Source: Bog-756 sp963776225 | GTDB lineage: Bacteria > Actinomycetota > Acidimicrobiia > Acidimicrobiales > RAAP-2 | Reading direction: 5' to 3' | Length of the DNA stretch: 64,000 nt | Assembly (NCBI GenBank): GCA_963776225.1 | Contig: CAVZLL010000001.1 | Span: forward strand, 434,001-498,000 | Shown: positions 26,000 through 33,668 of the stretch, piece by piece | Numbering within the stretch: the first letter of the stretch is position 1 | How the letters are laid out: every line of letters begins with the position of its first letter | The notes under the pieces: model-generated | Told to the model about the DNA's origin: nothing | Seen by the model: only the letters and a program-made list of their open reading frames with translations | Databases searched by the model: none | Program-made: the position numbers and the translations under genes

Positions 26000-26979
26000 T
26001 GCCTCCGCGCCGTCCCCGCCGGCCGTCGGGCCGGTCTGGGCCACCAGCCGACAGGTGGTGGCCACCTCCTTCTACTCCGATCGCCGTCGAGGGCGGTCTT
26101 CAGGCCCGTAGCCAGCGGGGGCGGATCGGCGACACCTGGTGGTCGCAACGCTTCATCACCGTTCTCGAGACCATCGGTGTCGGCGGCCGCGTGCAGCGAG
26201 GCAAGCGATATGCACGCACCGGTCAGGTGCTCGCGATGGACGTCACCGCCGGCCAGGTGAGCGCCTCCGTGCAAGGATCGCGTTCCAAGCCCTACCGGGT
26301 GTTCATCGAGACGGATGTACTGACAGCGTCGGAGTGGGAGGTGGTCGAGTCGGTCATGGCCTCGAGTGCGGTGTTCGCCGCGAGGCTCCTGGCTGATGAG
26401 ATGCCCGAGGAGATCGAGGAGGCGTTCGCAGAAGCGTCGGTCTCGCTGTTCCCGACCATGGAAGACGAGCTCGATTCGGCCTGCTCGTGCCCGGACTGGG
26501 AGAACCCATGCAAGCACATCGCCGCGGTCTACTACCTGCTGGCGGAGTCGTTCGACATCGACCCATTTCTCATCTTCGCGTGGCGTGGACGGTCGAAAGA
26601 GGGTCTGCTCGCCGGCCTTCGAGCACGCCGGCAGGGACAGGACCCGAAAGATGACGGCCTTGGATCTGCTGCCTCGGCGGGACCGACCGACACCGGACCA
26701 TTCGGGTGGCCGGCCGCCAATCCTGACCGCACCGCTGCACAAGAGGCGTCGGACTCGAAGCCGCTGTGGGGAGTTGAGGCCGATGTGGCGGCCATAGAGG
26801 TACGCCCCCGCCTGGCCGTCGCCCCCGACCTCGTCCTACAGCAACTCGACCCGGTCCCCCTCGGCTCCGTCGGCGACCGGATCATCGAGGATCTCCGCTT
26901 CTTCTACGAGGCGATCACCTCCGGTGCGGCGGCCCTGGCTCTTGGGGATGAGTCGGAGCAGATCACGGTCGTGCGCTAG
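25999..26979 (+). CDS. SWIM zinc-finger protein, partner of the SNF2 ATPase
   Basis: The product is 326 residues, starting at the ATG that overlaps the SNF2 stop codon. The SWIM finger C-x-C-x6-C-x-H is at Cys162, Cys164, Cys171 and His173 (CSCPDWENPCKH). Before it lies a basic 'SQRGRIGDTWWSQRF' stretch, common in this family. The C-terminal ~100 residues are variable. SWIM-finger proteins are regularly encoded beside bacterial SNF2 helicases and probably bind DNA or the helicase. The exact function is unknown. Confidence 0.9.
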   Translation: MPPRRPRRPSGRSGPPADRWWPPPSTPIAVEGGLQARSQRGRIGDTWWSQRFITVLETIGVGGRVQRGKRYARTGQVLAMDVTAGQVSASVQGSRSKPYRVFIETDVLTASEWEVVESVMASSAVFAARLLADEMPEEIEEAFAEASVSLFPTMEDELDSACSCPDWENPCKHIAAVYYLLAESFDIDPFLIFAWRGRSKEGLLAGLRARRQGQDPKDDGLGSAASAGPTDTGPFGWPAANPDRTAAQEASDSKPLWGVEADVAAIEVRPRLAVAPDLVLQQLDPVPLGSVGDRIIEDLRFFYEAITSGAAALALGDESEQITVVR

Positions 26980-27077
26980 TCATCCGGTTGAGAGGGCCCG
27001 CAAACGGCCCACCATGCCAGCAGCGGGCAGATTCATAAACTGGCGCTCGGACGAACGTGCGAGAGCCCCGATCGTCC

Positions 27078-27638
27078 TCACGCGTCCGGCGCGCCGACGG
27101 TTTCGTCCCGGACGGCGTGGAGCTGGCGGATCCGCTCGTCCGCGGGTCCGAGGTAGTCGCTCAGGATCCCGGTGACGTAGGGGACATCGAGTTGCCCTGC
27201 CCGGAGCATCTCCTCGATGTCCGCCCAGTCCCTGCGCCGGTTGAAGAAGGCCTTGAAGACGGCGAGGTCGTTGCAGCCGAGAAACGGAAGCCGCCTGCCG
27301 GCCAGCTCGTGTTCGACGGTGTGCAGACGCAGATCGTCGTGGAAGCGGGTCGTGTCCAGAAAGATGTCGACGGGGATGCCGTCGAACAGCAGCCGGCACT
27401 GTCCGAGCGTGGTGAGTCTCGAGACGTCCTCATCGGTGGCCACCATGTCCGCCGGCAAGGCGTCCAGCACGCGTTGCGTCTCGGTCGGGGGCGCGAAGAT
27501 GTTGAGGTCGATGTCGATCGTCGTCCGTGGCTCACCCGTGCACCACAGCAGGGCGAATGCCCCCCCGAAGGCGTGGCGGATCCGGGCAGCATCGAGCCCG
27601 TCGTGCAGTTCGACGATGGCGTCGAGGATCGGCTTCAT
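27078..27638 (-). CDS. Nucleotidyltransferase-fold protein, probable toxin partner of the XRE gene
   Basis: The protein has 186 residues with a nucleotidyltransferase fold. The motif Gly-Gly ... Asp-x-Asp is visible as FGGAFALL (Gly25, Gly26) and TTIDIDLNIF (Asp42, Asp44), followed by 'LPFLGCNDLAVFKAFFNRRRDWADI' typical of AbiEii/MNT-like proteins. It overlaps the upstream XRE gene by four bases (ATGA). An XRE regulator with a nucleotidyltransferase is a known layout of toxin-antitoxin-like modules, where the enzyme modifies tRNA or protein. Activity here is inferred from the fold and context. Confidence 0.78.
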   Translation of the reverse strand: MKPILDAIVELHDGLDAARIRHAFGGAFALLWCTGEPRTTIDIDLNIFAPPTETQRVLDALPADMVATDEDVSRLTTLGQCRLLFDGIPVDIFLDTTRFHDDLRLHTVEHELAGRRLPFLGCNDLAVFKAFFNRRRDWADIEEMLRAGQLDVPYVTGILSDYLGPADERIRQLHAVRDETVGAPDA

Positions 27639-27961
27639 CGACGACCCGTCGCCGCAGCACCGAAGACGGGATACCGGAGCGGCCCGCAGCGGCCGCGCGG
27701 CAGGACATCCACGAATGCGAACAGTGCCTCGATCTTCTGTGCGAGCTCCTGCTCGTCCGCAGCAGGGAGCGGCCTCAGGGCGATCTCGGGTTCGAACCCT
27801 GCGGCCCGGAGCAGCCGGGTGAGCGTCGCGACGGACGGGACCGATGCCCCCGACTCGTAGGCAGACAACGTCGAGGCGGACGTGCGTCCCCGCTGGGCGA
27901 GCTTCCGACGGGAGAGGCCGCTCCGTCGGCGGGCTTCACGTAAGAGCGCTGCGGCGTCCAC
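27635..27961 (-). CDS. XRE-family helix-turn-helix regulator
   Basis: A 108-residue protein with an N-terminal Cro/C1-type helix-turn-helix (residues 5-58, LLREARRRSGLSRRKLAQRG then STLSAYESGASVPSVATLTR). A short C-terminal region follows. The start is GTG at 27961. The AGGAGG directly abutting the GTG is too close for normal use, so a leaderless start is possible. It is the first gene of the XRE-nucleotidyltransferase pair and divergent from the MazEF-like pair. Confidence 0.83.
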   Translation of the reverse strand: MDAAALLREARRRSGLSRRKLAQRGRTSASTLSAYESGASVPSVATLTRLLRAAGFEPEIALRPLPAADEQELAQKIEALFAFVDVLPRGRCGPLRYPVFGAAATGRR

Positions 27962-28071
27962 CTCCTAACGATATCAAATCTGGTATTACTCTGATCGCTG
28001 AATGCCTCCTCGGATCGAGGCCAGAAGTCCTTGCCTTCCACTGTGTACCACCTGATGGTAGTATAAAATAT
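27962..28071. promoter_or_regulatory. Shared divergent promoter of two toxin-antitoxin-like modules
   Basis: These 110 bp separate the XRE and RHH antitoxin genes and are visibly richer in A/T than their surroundings. An inverted repeat TACCA-CCTGA-TGGTA lies at 28046-28060. The half-site TGGTA recurs at 27981-27985, before the XRE gene. TAGTAT (28059-28064) and TATAAA (28062-28067) are good -10 candidates for the rightward transcript and would place its start at or next to the antitoxin ATG (28072), implying a leaderless mRNA. Confidence 0.55.
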
Positions 28072-28335
28072 ATGGCAAGAGAGAAGGCAACGATCACGTT
28101 GGACCGGGGCAAGGCGGCTATCGCCCGGGCTCTGCTTGGCGTCGGTTCCACCTCGGAGGCCATTGACGCGGCGTTGGACCAGCTCATTCACACCGAGCGC
28201 CTCCGGGCCGACATCGCGGCATACCAACGCATGCCACCGACGCAGGACGAGGTGGCGTTGGCATCATTGGCCGACACCGGTGGCATCGGCGACGAGACCG
28301 ATTGGGAAGCGCTGTACGTCGAAGACCTCTCGTGA
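28072..28335 (+). CDS. RHH-type antitoxin (MazE-like partner)
   Basis: This is an 87-residue protein. The N-terminal ~45 residues (KATITLDRGKAAIARALLG, then STSEAIDAALDQLI) fit a ribbon-helix-helix DNA-binding fold, which binds operators as a dimer. The C-terminal part is polar and acidic (DETDWEALYVEDLS), as in antitoxin toxin-binding tails. The stop codon overlaps the toxin GTG (GTGA). It is likely autoregulating through the TACCA...TGGTA repeat just upstream. Confidence 0.8.
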   Translation: MAREKATITLDRGKAAIARALLGVGSTSEAIDAALDQLIHTERLRADIAAYQRMPPTQDEVALASLADTGGIGDETDWEALYVEDLS

Positions 28336-28646
28336 CTGCTGCCGTGCGCCGGGGCGAGGTCTGGCTCGCTGATCTCGACAAGACCCGTCCCGTCATCGTT
28401 CTCACCCGCGATCCCTTCGGTCGGCTCCTCCACTCGGTGGTCATCGCCCCTGTCACCACAACCATCCGGGGTCTGTCGACCGAGGTGCCGCTCGGGCGCG
28501 ACGACGGCATCCGACGCCCGTCGGTCGCAAACCTCGACAATGTCCAACTTCTCTCAAGAGACCGATTCCGCAGACGCGTTGGACGAGCCCGACCCGCCAC
28601 AATGACGGCGCTCTGCGCAGCCCTGTCGGTAGCCGTGGACTGCTAG
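28332..28646 (+). CDS. mazF: MazF/PemK-family endoribonuclease toxin
   Basis: The toxin has 104 residues and starts at GTG inside the antitoxin stop. The MazF fold is evident from RRGEVWLADLD (N-terminal), KTRPVIVLTRD, VVIAPVTTTIRGLSTEVPLG and 'SVANLDNVQLLSRDRF'. MazF toxins cut mRNA or tRNA at short sequences when the antitoxin is degraded. The Arg in 'RPVIVLTRD' and the Thr in 'APVTTTIRG' occupy the usual catalytic positions. The pair looks complete and probably active. Confidence 0.88.
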   Translation: MTAAVRRGEVWLADLDKTRPVIVLTRDPFGRLLHSVVIAPVTTTIRGLSTEVPLGRDDGIRRPSVANLDNVQLLSRDRFRRRVGRARPATMTALCAALSVAVDC

Positions 28647-28687
28647 GACGACGACCAGGGCCCGACCTCCTGGCCACCCCGACGGTC

Positions 28688-29587
28688 CTACGAGAGCGCC
28701 CCGAAGAGATCGCCCATGGCGTCGACCCGCTCGAGCACCTCGGCGGCGGTGAAGGTGAGCAGGGCCGGAGACTCCTTCTCGGCGCACTCGTCGACCTCCG
28801 CCCAGGTGACCGGCGTCGAGACCGTTGGCTCGGGACGCGCCCGCAATGAGTAGACGGCGACCGTCGTCTTGGCAGGGTGGTTCTGGCTCCAGTCGACGAG
28901 CACCTTGCCGCCGCGCAGCTGCTTTCGCATGTTGGACACCACCAGCTCGGGGTGCTCCCGCTCGAGCCGCACCGCGATGCCCTGGGCGTCCTCCCGCACC
29001 TTGTCCCACGTCGGCCGTCCCCCGAGGGGCATGTACAGCTGTAGGCCCTTCGACCCGCTGGTCTTCGGGACCACCTCTGCGTCGCGGTCCTCGAGGATCT
29101 CCTTGATGAGCAGGCCCACCCTGCAGCACTCGACGATCGACGCCCCCTCACCGGGATCGAGGTCGAACACCATGTGGTCCGGCGGCCCGGGCAGGGTGCG
29201 CCGTCTGCCGGCGTGCCAGAGCGGGACGTGGAACTCGACCGTCCCGAGATTGGCCACCCAGATCAGGCTCGCCAGATCGCAGACCACCGCGTAGTCGGAC
29301 CCCTCGCCGGCGGCGCCGGTCGGCACGCTGACCTGTCGCAACCAGTCGGGCGCATGTCCGGGCGGGTGCTTCTCGAAGAACGACGACCCTTCCACGCCGT
29401 CCGGAAAGCGCTTCATGGTCAGCGGCCGGTCGCAGAGGTGCCCGAGCATGACCGGGGCGATCCGCGCGTAGTAGTCGAGCATCTGTCCCTTGGTGAAGCC
29501 GCTCTCCGGGTAGAAGACCTTCCCGAGATTGGAGATCGTCAGCTCCCTGCCGTCGACGGTGGTCTTGACCGAGGACGCGCTACTCAC
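28688..29587 (-). CDS. ligD: LigD polymerase-domain protein (NHEJ primase-polymerase)
   Basis: A 299-residue stand-alone polymerase domain of the bacterial NHEJ LigD type. The start VSSASSVKTTVDGRELTISN is followed by LGKVFYPESGFTKGQMLDYY, 'RPLTMKRFPDGV', the catalytic 'MVFDLDPGEG' with two metal-binding Asp residues, and KTSGSKGLQLYMPL. It fills in gaps with dNTPs or rNTPs at broken ends. The GTG start at 29587 overlaps the ligase stop by eight bases (GTGAGTAG). In mycobacteria this domain is fused to the ligase; here it is a separate gene. Confidence 0.93.
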   Translation of the reverse strand: MSSASSVKTTVDGRELTISNLGKVFYPESGFTKGQMLDYYARIAPVMLGHLCDRPLTMKRFPDGVEGSSFFEKHPPGHAPDWLRQVSVPTGAAGEGSDYAVVCDLASLIWVANLGTVEFHVPLWHAGRRRTLPGPPDHMVFDLDPGEGASIVECCRVGLLIKEILEDRDAEVVPKTSGSKGLQLYMPLGGRPTWDKVREDAQGIAVRLEREHPELVVSNMRKQLRGGKVLVDWSQNHPAKTTVAVYSLRARPEPTVSTPVTWAEVDECAEKESPALLTFTAAEVLERVDAMGDLFGALS

Positions 29588-31052
29588 GACGGACCTCCTT
29601 GGCCGACTTGTCGGTCCGCAGTCCGCGCCAGACCGGATGGCGCAGACGACCGTCGGGCGTCCACTCGGTGAACCGGACCTCACCGACCGTCGTCGGGCGG
29701 ACCCAGTGGGCGCCCTTCCGCTCCGAGGCGGAAAGTGGCTCGCTGAACGGACTGGTCGCCCGACCGATCTTGGCGAGTTTCCCGAGGAGCGCGGTGCGAT
29801 CGCCGTGGGAGAATCCGGTCCCGACCTTCCCGACATAGGCGAGGCTGCGCTGCGCCCCCTCGGCCGGGATCCCGAGCAGCAGCGCGCCGAAGGTGTCGGC
29901 CCGGTCTCCCTGGCCGTCGGCCCAGCCGCCGATGACCACCTCCTGGGTCCGCTGGTGCTTGACCTTGACCCAGTCCGGGCTGCGGACACCGGGCCGGTAG
30001 ACGCTCGACCGCCGCTTGGCGACCACCCCCTCCATCCCGAGCTCGACGGCTGTGGCGAGGACCGCGTCGCCCGCCTCCTCGGTGAACGAGGGGGTCACCC
30101 CCCAGCTCGGACCCGAGATCCCGAGCCGCTCGAGCTCGGCCCGCCGCTGGTCGTAGGCGAGCCCGAGGAGCGGGCGCCCGTTGAGGTGGAGCAGGTCGAA
30201 CGCGATGAAGCTCGCCGGGTCGCGAACCGCGGCGCGCGCCGCGTCCCTGGCCTTCTCCACGTGCATGCGCCGCTGCAGACGCGAGAACGAGGGCCGGCCG
30301 TCCTCTCCGAGCACCACGATCTCCCCGTCGAGGACCATCTGGTCCGAGCCCAGCGCGGCGGCGAGCTCGCGCAGCTCGGGGAACGACACGGTCAGGTCGT
30401 TGCCGTTGCGGCTCACCGCGTGGGGGCGGCCACCGTCGATCCAGACCAGCACCCGGATCCCGTCCCACTTGAACTCGAACGCCCAGTCACCGGGTGCGTC
30501 CGGGAGCTCGTCCGCGGGAACCGCCAGCATCGGCGAGAGCGACTTCGGCAGGGGCTCGAAGCCCTCGGCGGAAGGGTCCATCCGGTGGATCATCCAGTTC
30601 TTGCCGTTGGTCGCGAACAGCACGTAGCGCCCCTCCACCCGCTCCCCGTGGAGCACGACGATGACCTCGTCCTTGCGCCACTTCTCGCACTCGTAGGTGC
30701 CCCGGTCCCAGATCGAGACCGTTCCCCCGCCGTACTCCCCGGACGGGATCTCGCCGCTGAACGACCCGTACTCGAGGGGGTGGTCCTCGACGTGGACGGC
30801 CAGATGGTTCTCGCTGGGGGTGAGGGGGACCCCTTTCGGGAGTGCCCAGGAAGCGAGGACCCCGTCCCGTTCGAGGCGGAAGTCCCAGTGAAGGCTCGAG
30901 GCGTGGTGCTCCTGGACGACGAAGATCGGTGCGGCCGTCTTCGTCTTGCGCGTCCGGGTCTTGCGGGTACCGGCCGTTGCCGCCGGAACCGGCTCCGGGG
31001 TACGGACCGGGTCGCGCTTTCTGCGGTACTCGGCGAGCGGATGCTCGGGCAC
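29580..31052 (-). CDS. ligD: LigD 3'-phosphoesterase plus ATP-dependent DNA ligase
   Basis: The protein has 490 residues. The N-terminal PE domain (about 43-160) carries the His/Asp/Arg set HHASSLHWDFRLER and 'EIPSGEYGGGTVSIWDRG'. The ligase follows: motif I EFKWDGIR with the adenylated Lys195, 'DGEIVVLGEDGRPSFS' (motif III), 'EGVVAKRRSSVYRPG' (motif IV) and 'DWVKVK' (motif V). An OB-fold ends near 'EVRFTEWTPDGRLRHP'. It trims and seals broken ends recruited by Ku. The GTG start at 31052 is chosen for the VPEHPLAEYRRKRDP N-terminus; an upstream start at 31085 in the same frame is possible. Confidence 0.93.
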   Translation of the reverse strand: MPEHPLAEYRRKRDPVRTPEPVPAATAGTRKTRTRKTKTAAPIFVVQEHHASSLHWDFRLERDGVLASWALPKGVPLTPSENHLAVHVEDHPLEYGSFSGEIPSGEYGGGTVSIWDRGTYECEKWRKDEVIVVLHGERVEGRYVLFATNGKNWMIHRMDPSAEGFEPLPKSLSPMLAVPADELPDAPGDWAFEFKWDGIRVLVWIDGGRPHAVSRNGNDLTVSFPELRELAAALGSDQMVLDGEIVVLGEDGRPSFSRLQRRMHVEKARDAARAAVRDPASFIAFDLLHLNGRPLLGLAYDQRRAELERLGISGPSWGVTPSFTEEAGDAVLATAVELGMEGVVAKRRSSVYRPGVRSPDWVKVKHQRTQEVVIGGWADGQGDRADTFGALLLGIPAEGAQRSLAYVGKVGTGFSHGDRTALLGKLAKIGRATSPFSEPLSASERKGAHWVRPTTVGEVRFTEWTPDGRLRHPVWRGLRTDKSAKEVRRE

Positions 31053-31104
31053 GCTCAGAGTGTTACCCAGATCTCCGGTGCCCACCCCCCGAGCGGCACG
31101 GCGG

Positions 31105-31608
31105 TCAGGTCCGGGAGGCCCCGGCCCGCACGATGTCGTCGATCTGTCCGAGGGCGGCGGACATCCCCTCTTCCATGCCCATCTCCAGGATCTTCTCCAT
31201 GGCGGCCGGCGAGGGGAAGCTGATGTGGATGCGCATGCTGGTGCCCCCGCCGGGGAGCGCGTGCAGATCCGCCCGCATCCGCATGGTCGGCATGTTGTCG
31301 TCCGGATGGCCGTCGTGGCCGGCGAAGCCGTCCTCGAACTCGAGACTGTTGGGTGGGTCGACCGAGAGCACCCGCCACCAGCCGTGGGGCTGGTCGCCGT
31401 CCGGACCGGTCATGAAATAGGTGACCGTGCCTCCCGGGGTCAGATCGTGGTCGACGAAGGTCGCCGGGTAGGTCGGCGGCCCCCACCAGCGCTCGAGCTG
31501 GCGCGGGTCGTCCCAGAGCTGCCAGGTCCGGTCCACCGGGGCGTCCACCTCGGTGGTGATGGCCAGGGTGAGCGATTCGGCATCCTTCTCGACGTTGGTC
31601 ACGGTCAT
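31105..31608 (-). CDS. SRPBCC/AHSA1-family protein
   Basis: This 167-residue protein has a START-like fold. The N-terminal strand 'LTLAITTEVDAPVDRTWQLWDDPRQLERWWGPPTYP' is diagnostic of the AHSA1-type SRPBCC proteins. 'GWWRVLSVDPPNSLEFEDGF' and the final helix around 'GMEEGMSAALGQIDDIV' fit as well. These proteins bind hydrophobic ligands or chaperone clients. It is translationally coupled (ATGA) to the upstream ArsR gene, a very common pairing; ligand unknown. Confidence 0.9.
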   Translation of the reverse strand: MTVTNVEKDAESLTLAITTEVDAPVDRTWQLWDDPRQLERWWGPPTYPATFVDHDLTPGGTVTYFMTGPDGDQPHGWWRVLSVDPPNSLEFEDGFAGHDGHPDDNMPTMRMRADLHALPGGGTSMRIHISFPSPAAMEKILEMGMEEGMSAALGQIDDIVRAGASRT

Positions 31609-31970
31609 GTGAGGTCTCCTTCTCCTTGGTGGTCGAGGACGTCTGTGAAGCGGTCGAGGCGGCTGCGCCAGTCCGACTCGAGCTGGTCGAGGAGCAGGTG
31701 GGCGGTGCGGACGGTGTCGAGATCGGTCCGGACCAGCTGCTCGCGCCCGTGCCGTTCCTTGGTGACCAGCCCGGCGCGGCCGAGGACCGCAACGTGCTTC
31801 TGCACCGCCGGAAGGCTCATCCGATAGGAGCGGGCGAGGGCCGAGACGGAGAGGTCGCCCTGGACGGAGCGCCGCAGGATGTCCCGGCGGGTGCGGTCGG
31901 CGAGCGCGCCGAACACCAGGTCCGCCTGGTCGTCTGTTGCCTCCGAGGCGCCGATCAAATCTACAACCAT
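31605..31970 (-). CDS. ArsR-family winged-helix repressor
   Basis: A 121-residue regulator. The helix-turn-helix lies at about residues 15-90 (DLVFGALADRTRRDILRRSV, then LSVSALARSYRMSLPAVQKHVAVL). There are no Cys-rich metal-binding motifs, so it is probably of the non-metal, AHSA1-partner type. The ATG at 31970 sits inside a 26-bp palindrome, which suggests a leaderless start and tight autorepression. A TTG a few codons later is an alternative. It controls itself and the SRPBCC gene. Confidence 0.88.
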   Translation of the reverse strand: MVVDLIGASEATDDQADLVFGALADRTRRDILRRSVQGDLSVSALARSYRMSLPAVQKHVAVLGRAGLVTKERHGREQLVRTDLDTVRTAHLLLDQLESDWRSRLDRFTDVLDHQGEGDLT

Positions 31971-31983
31971 ATGGTTGTAGATT
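31958..31983. promoter_or_regulatory. 26-bp perfect palindrome over the arsR start codon
   Basis: The half-site AATCTACAACCAT (31958-31970) is followed at once by its exact reverse complement (31971-31983), with no spacer. The arsR start codon forms its centre. TAATCT on the minus strand (around 31985-31980) is a plausible -10 element, so a bound repressor would cover promoter, transcription start and start codon. This is almost certainly the ArsR operator. Confidence 0.85.
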
Positions 31984-32091
31984 AAGCCGGAGGCGCCCTC
32001 GGCGCAAGCCCTCCGACCTGGCAGTTCGTCCCGCCGGCTGTGGCGGGCTGTGGGAGTGTCACCTTTCGGGCCCGGGTGGTGCCTAGTTGGG

Positions 32092-32610
32092 ATGATGGGC
32101 GACGTGGATCCCGAAGCACAGAGCGGCCCGGCCGGCAGCGAGGAATTCGAGCCCTTCTTCCGGCGGATGTACCCGCAGCTGGTGCGTATCGCGTACCGGG
32201 TACTCGGCGAGCAGGAGGCTGCGAGGGACGTGGCCCAGGAGGTCATGCTCGCCGCCTACCCCCGCTACCCCGCGGACCTCACCAACCCGTCCGGCTGGGT
32301 GCGCTCCGCCGCGGTGCACATGGCCCTCAACCATGCGCGTGGCGGTCGCCGGCGCATCCGCCGGGAAGCCAACGAGGTGGTGCGACAGGACGTCCACCAG
32401 CCGGAGGAGCGCGCGCTCCAGGCCGACGAGCACCGGCGGGTCCGCCAGGCGCTCGCCCGGCTCCCCAAGGAGAAGGCGACCGTCCTGGTCCTCCGCCACA
32501 GCGGCCTCAGCTACCTCGAGGTCGCGGAGGCGATGGGGATGAGCCCCGGCAGCGTGGGCACCACGCTCCGGCGGGCAGAGGAACTATTCCGGAACGAGGT
32601 CGGACCATGA
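32092..32610 (+). CDS. ECF RNA polymerase sigma factor
   Basis: The sigma factor has 172 residues. Region 2 is at about 20-75 (FEPFFRRMYPQLVRIAYRVL, DVAQEVMLAAY) and region 4 at about 115-168 (LARLPKEKATVLVLRHSGLS, SYLEVAEAMGMSPGSVGTTL). Regions 1 and 3 are absent, as in ECF sigmas. Start is one of two adjacent ATGs (32092 or 32095). It overlaps the downstream zinc-finger anti-sigma gene by four bases, so the pair is a sigma/anti-sigma switch. It probably drives the operon containing the ABC exporter. Confidence 0.92.
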   Translation: MMGDVDPEAQSGPAGSEEFEPFFRRMYPQLVRIAYRVLGEQEAARDVAQEVMLAAYPRYPADLTNPSGWVRSAAVHMALNHARGGRRRIRREANEVVRQDVHQPEERALQADEHRRVRQALARLPKEKATVLVLRHSGLSYLEVAEAMGMSPGSVGTTLRRAEELFRNEVGP

Positions 32611-33668
32611 ACCACGCCACGACTGCGGAGCTCCGCCGGCTGGTGGACGACCCGTGGGCGGTGCCGGAGTCCGCGCGGATCCACACCAGGACCTGTGAGC
32701 GGTGCACCCGCCGGCGGCAGCGCATGGAGGCCGACGCAAACGCAGTCGCCGCATCCTTGCCCGATCTCGCGGACGGCGAGGTCGGGACCGACCTGGCCTG
32801 GGCCCGGCTCAAGCGGGGCCTCGAGACCGGCCGGCCGGCCGCCGCCGCTCCGACCCGGCGGCGCCGCCTCAACCGCAGGGCACTGGTGATCGGCGCGGTG
32901 GGGATCGCCGTCCTCGGTGCGACCTCGGCGACGGCCGCGGAGGTGGTCACCCGGTTGTCGCCGACCCAGGTGGCCCCCGTCCAGCTCGGTGCCTCCGACC
33001 TCTCGGAGCTGCTGCAGGCCCTGCCCACCGCGACCCTCTCCCAGACCAATGGCGGCGTGAGCTACCAGGTGGCGAGCGTCGCCCAGGCCGAGGCGGACAC
33101 CGGTCTGGTGGTCGCACTGCCCCCTCACCTCCCCAACGGCGTCAAGGCCACCCCCTCCATCACCGTGGAACCGGCGGCCGCCCTCACGCTGAGCTTCGGG
33201 CAGGGCACGAGCGGGAAGAGCGTGGGCCACGGGAGCGTGCCGGCATGGCTCGTCGGCACCACACTCCGGATCGATGCGGGCCCTGCCGTGCTGGTGACCT
33301 ACCCCGGCGGGCCGGCCTCGACCGGGGTGCCCGCCCTCGCCGTCGGCTACGCCAGGTCGCCACAGATCACCGCCACCGGCGCGACCCCGCAGAGCATCGA
33401 GGACTACGTGCTCTCCCAGCCGGGTGTCTCCCCGGCGCTGGCGGCCGAGGTCAGGGTGCTCGGAGCGCCCGGTGCGGTCCTGCCGGTCCCGGTCCCCTCG
33501 CAGGCGACCGTCTCCGATGCCACCGTCGGCGGTGCTCCGGCCGTGGTCCTCGCGGATCCGTCGGGCTTCGCCTCGGGCGTGATCTGGGAGCACGGCCACA
33601 CCGTGCGGATCGTCGGCGGGCTGGTCTCGACGGCGGAGGCGCTGCAGGTGGCCGATGAGCTCGGTTGA
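32607..33668 (+). CDS. Membrane anti-sigma factor with extracellular domain
   Basis: The product is 353 residues. The cytoplasmic N-terminus has a ZAS-like H-x3-C-x2-C motif (His26, Cys30, Cys33). One membrane segment lies at about 92-111 (LVIGAVGIAVLGATSATAA). The extracellular part of ~240 residues has alternating strands (YQVASVAQAEADTGLVVALP, LRIDAGPAVLVTYPGG), a probable sensing domain of no family I recognise. Anti-sigma factors hold their sigma until an envelope signal releases it. The 3' end overlaps the next gene by 14 bp. Confidence 0.8.
   Translation: MNHATTAELRRLVDDPWAVPESARIHTRTCERCTRRRQRMEADANAVAASLPDLADGEVGTDLAWARLKRGLETGRPAAAAPTRRRRLNRRALVIGAVGIAVLGATSATAAEVVTRLSPTQVAPVQLGASDLSELLQALPTATLSQTNGGVSYQVASVAQAEADTGLVVALPPHLPNGVKATPSITVEPAAALTLSFGQGTSGKSVGHGSVPAWLVGTTLRIDAGPAVLVTYPGGPASTGVPALAVGYARSPQITATGATPQSIEDYVLSQPGVSPALAAEVRVLGAPGAVLPVPVPSQATVSDATVGGAPAVVLADPSGFASGVIWEHGHTVRIVGGLVSTAEALQVADELG

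Noticed and set aside
26990..27015. GGGCC...GGCCC hairpin between the SWIM and nucleotidyltransferase genes, as a terminator
   Set aside because: The stem is only five base pairs and no T-run follows, so it is too weak to call.
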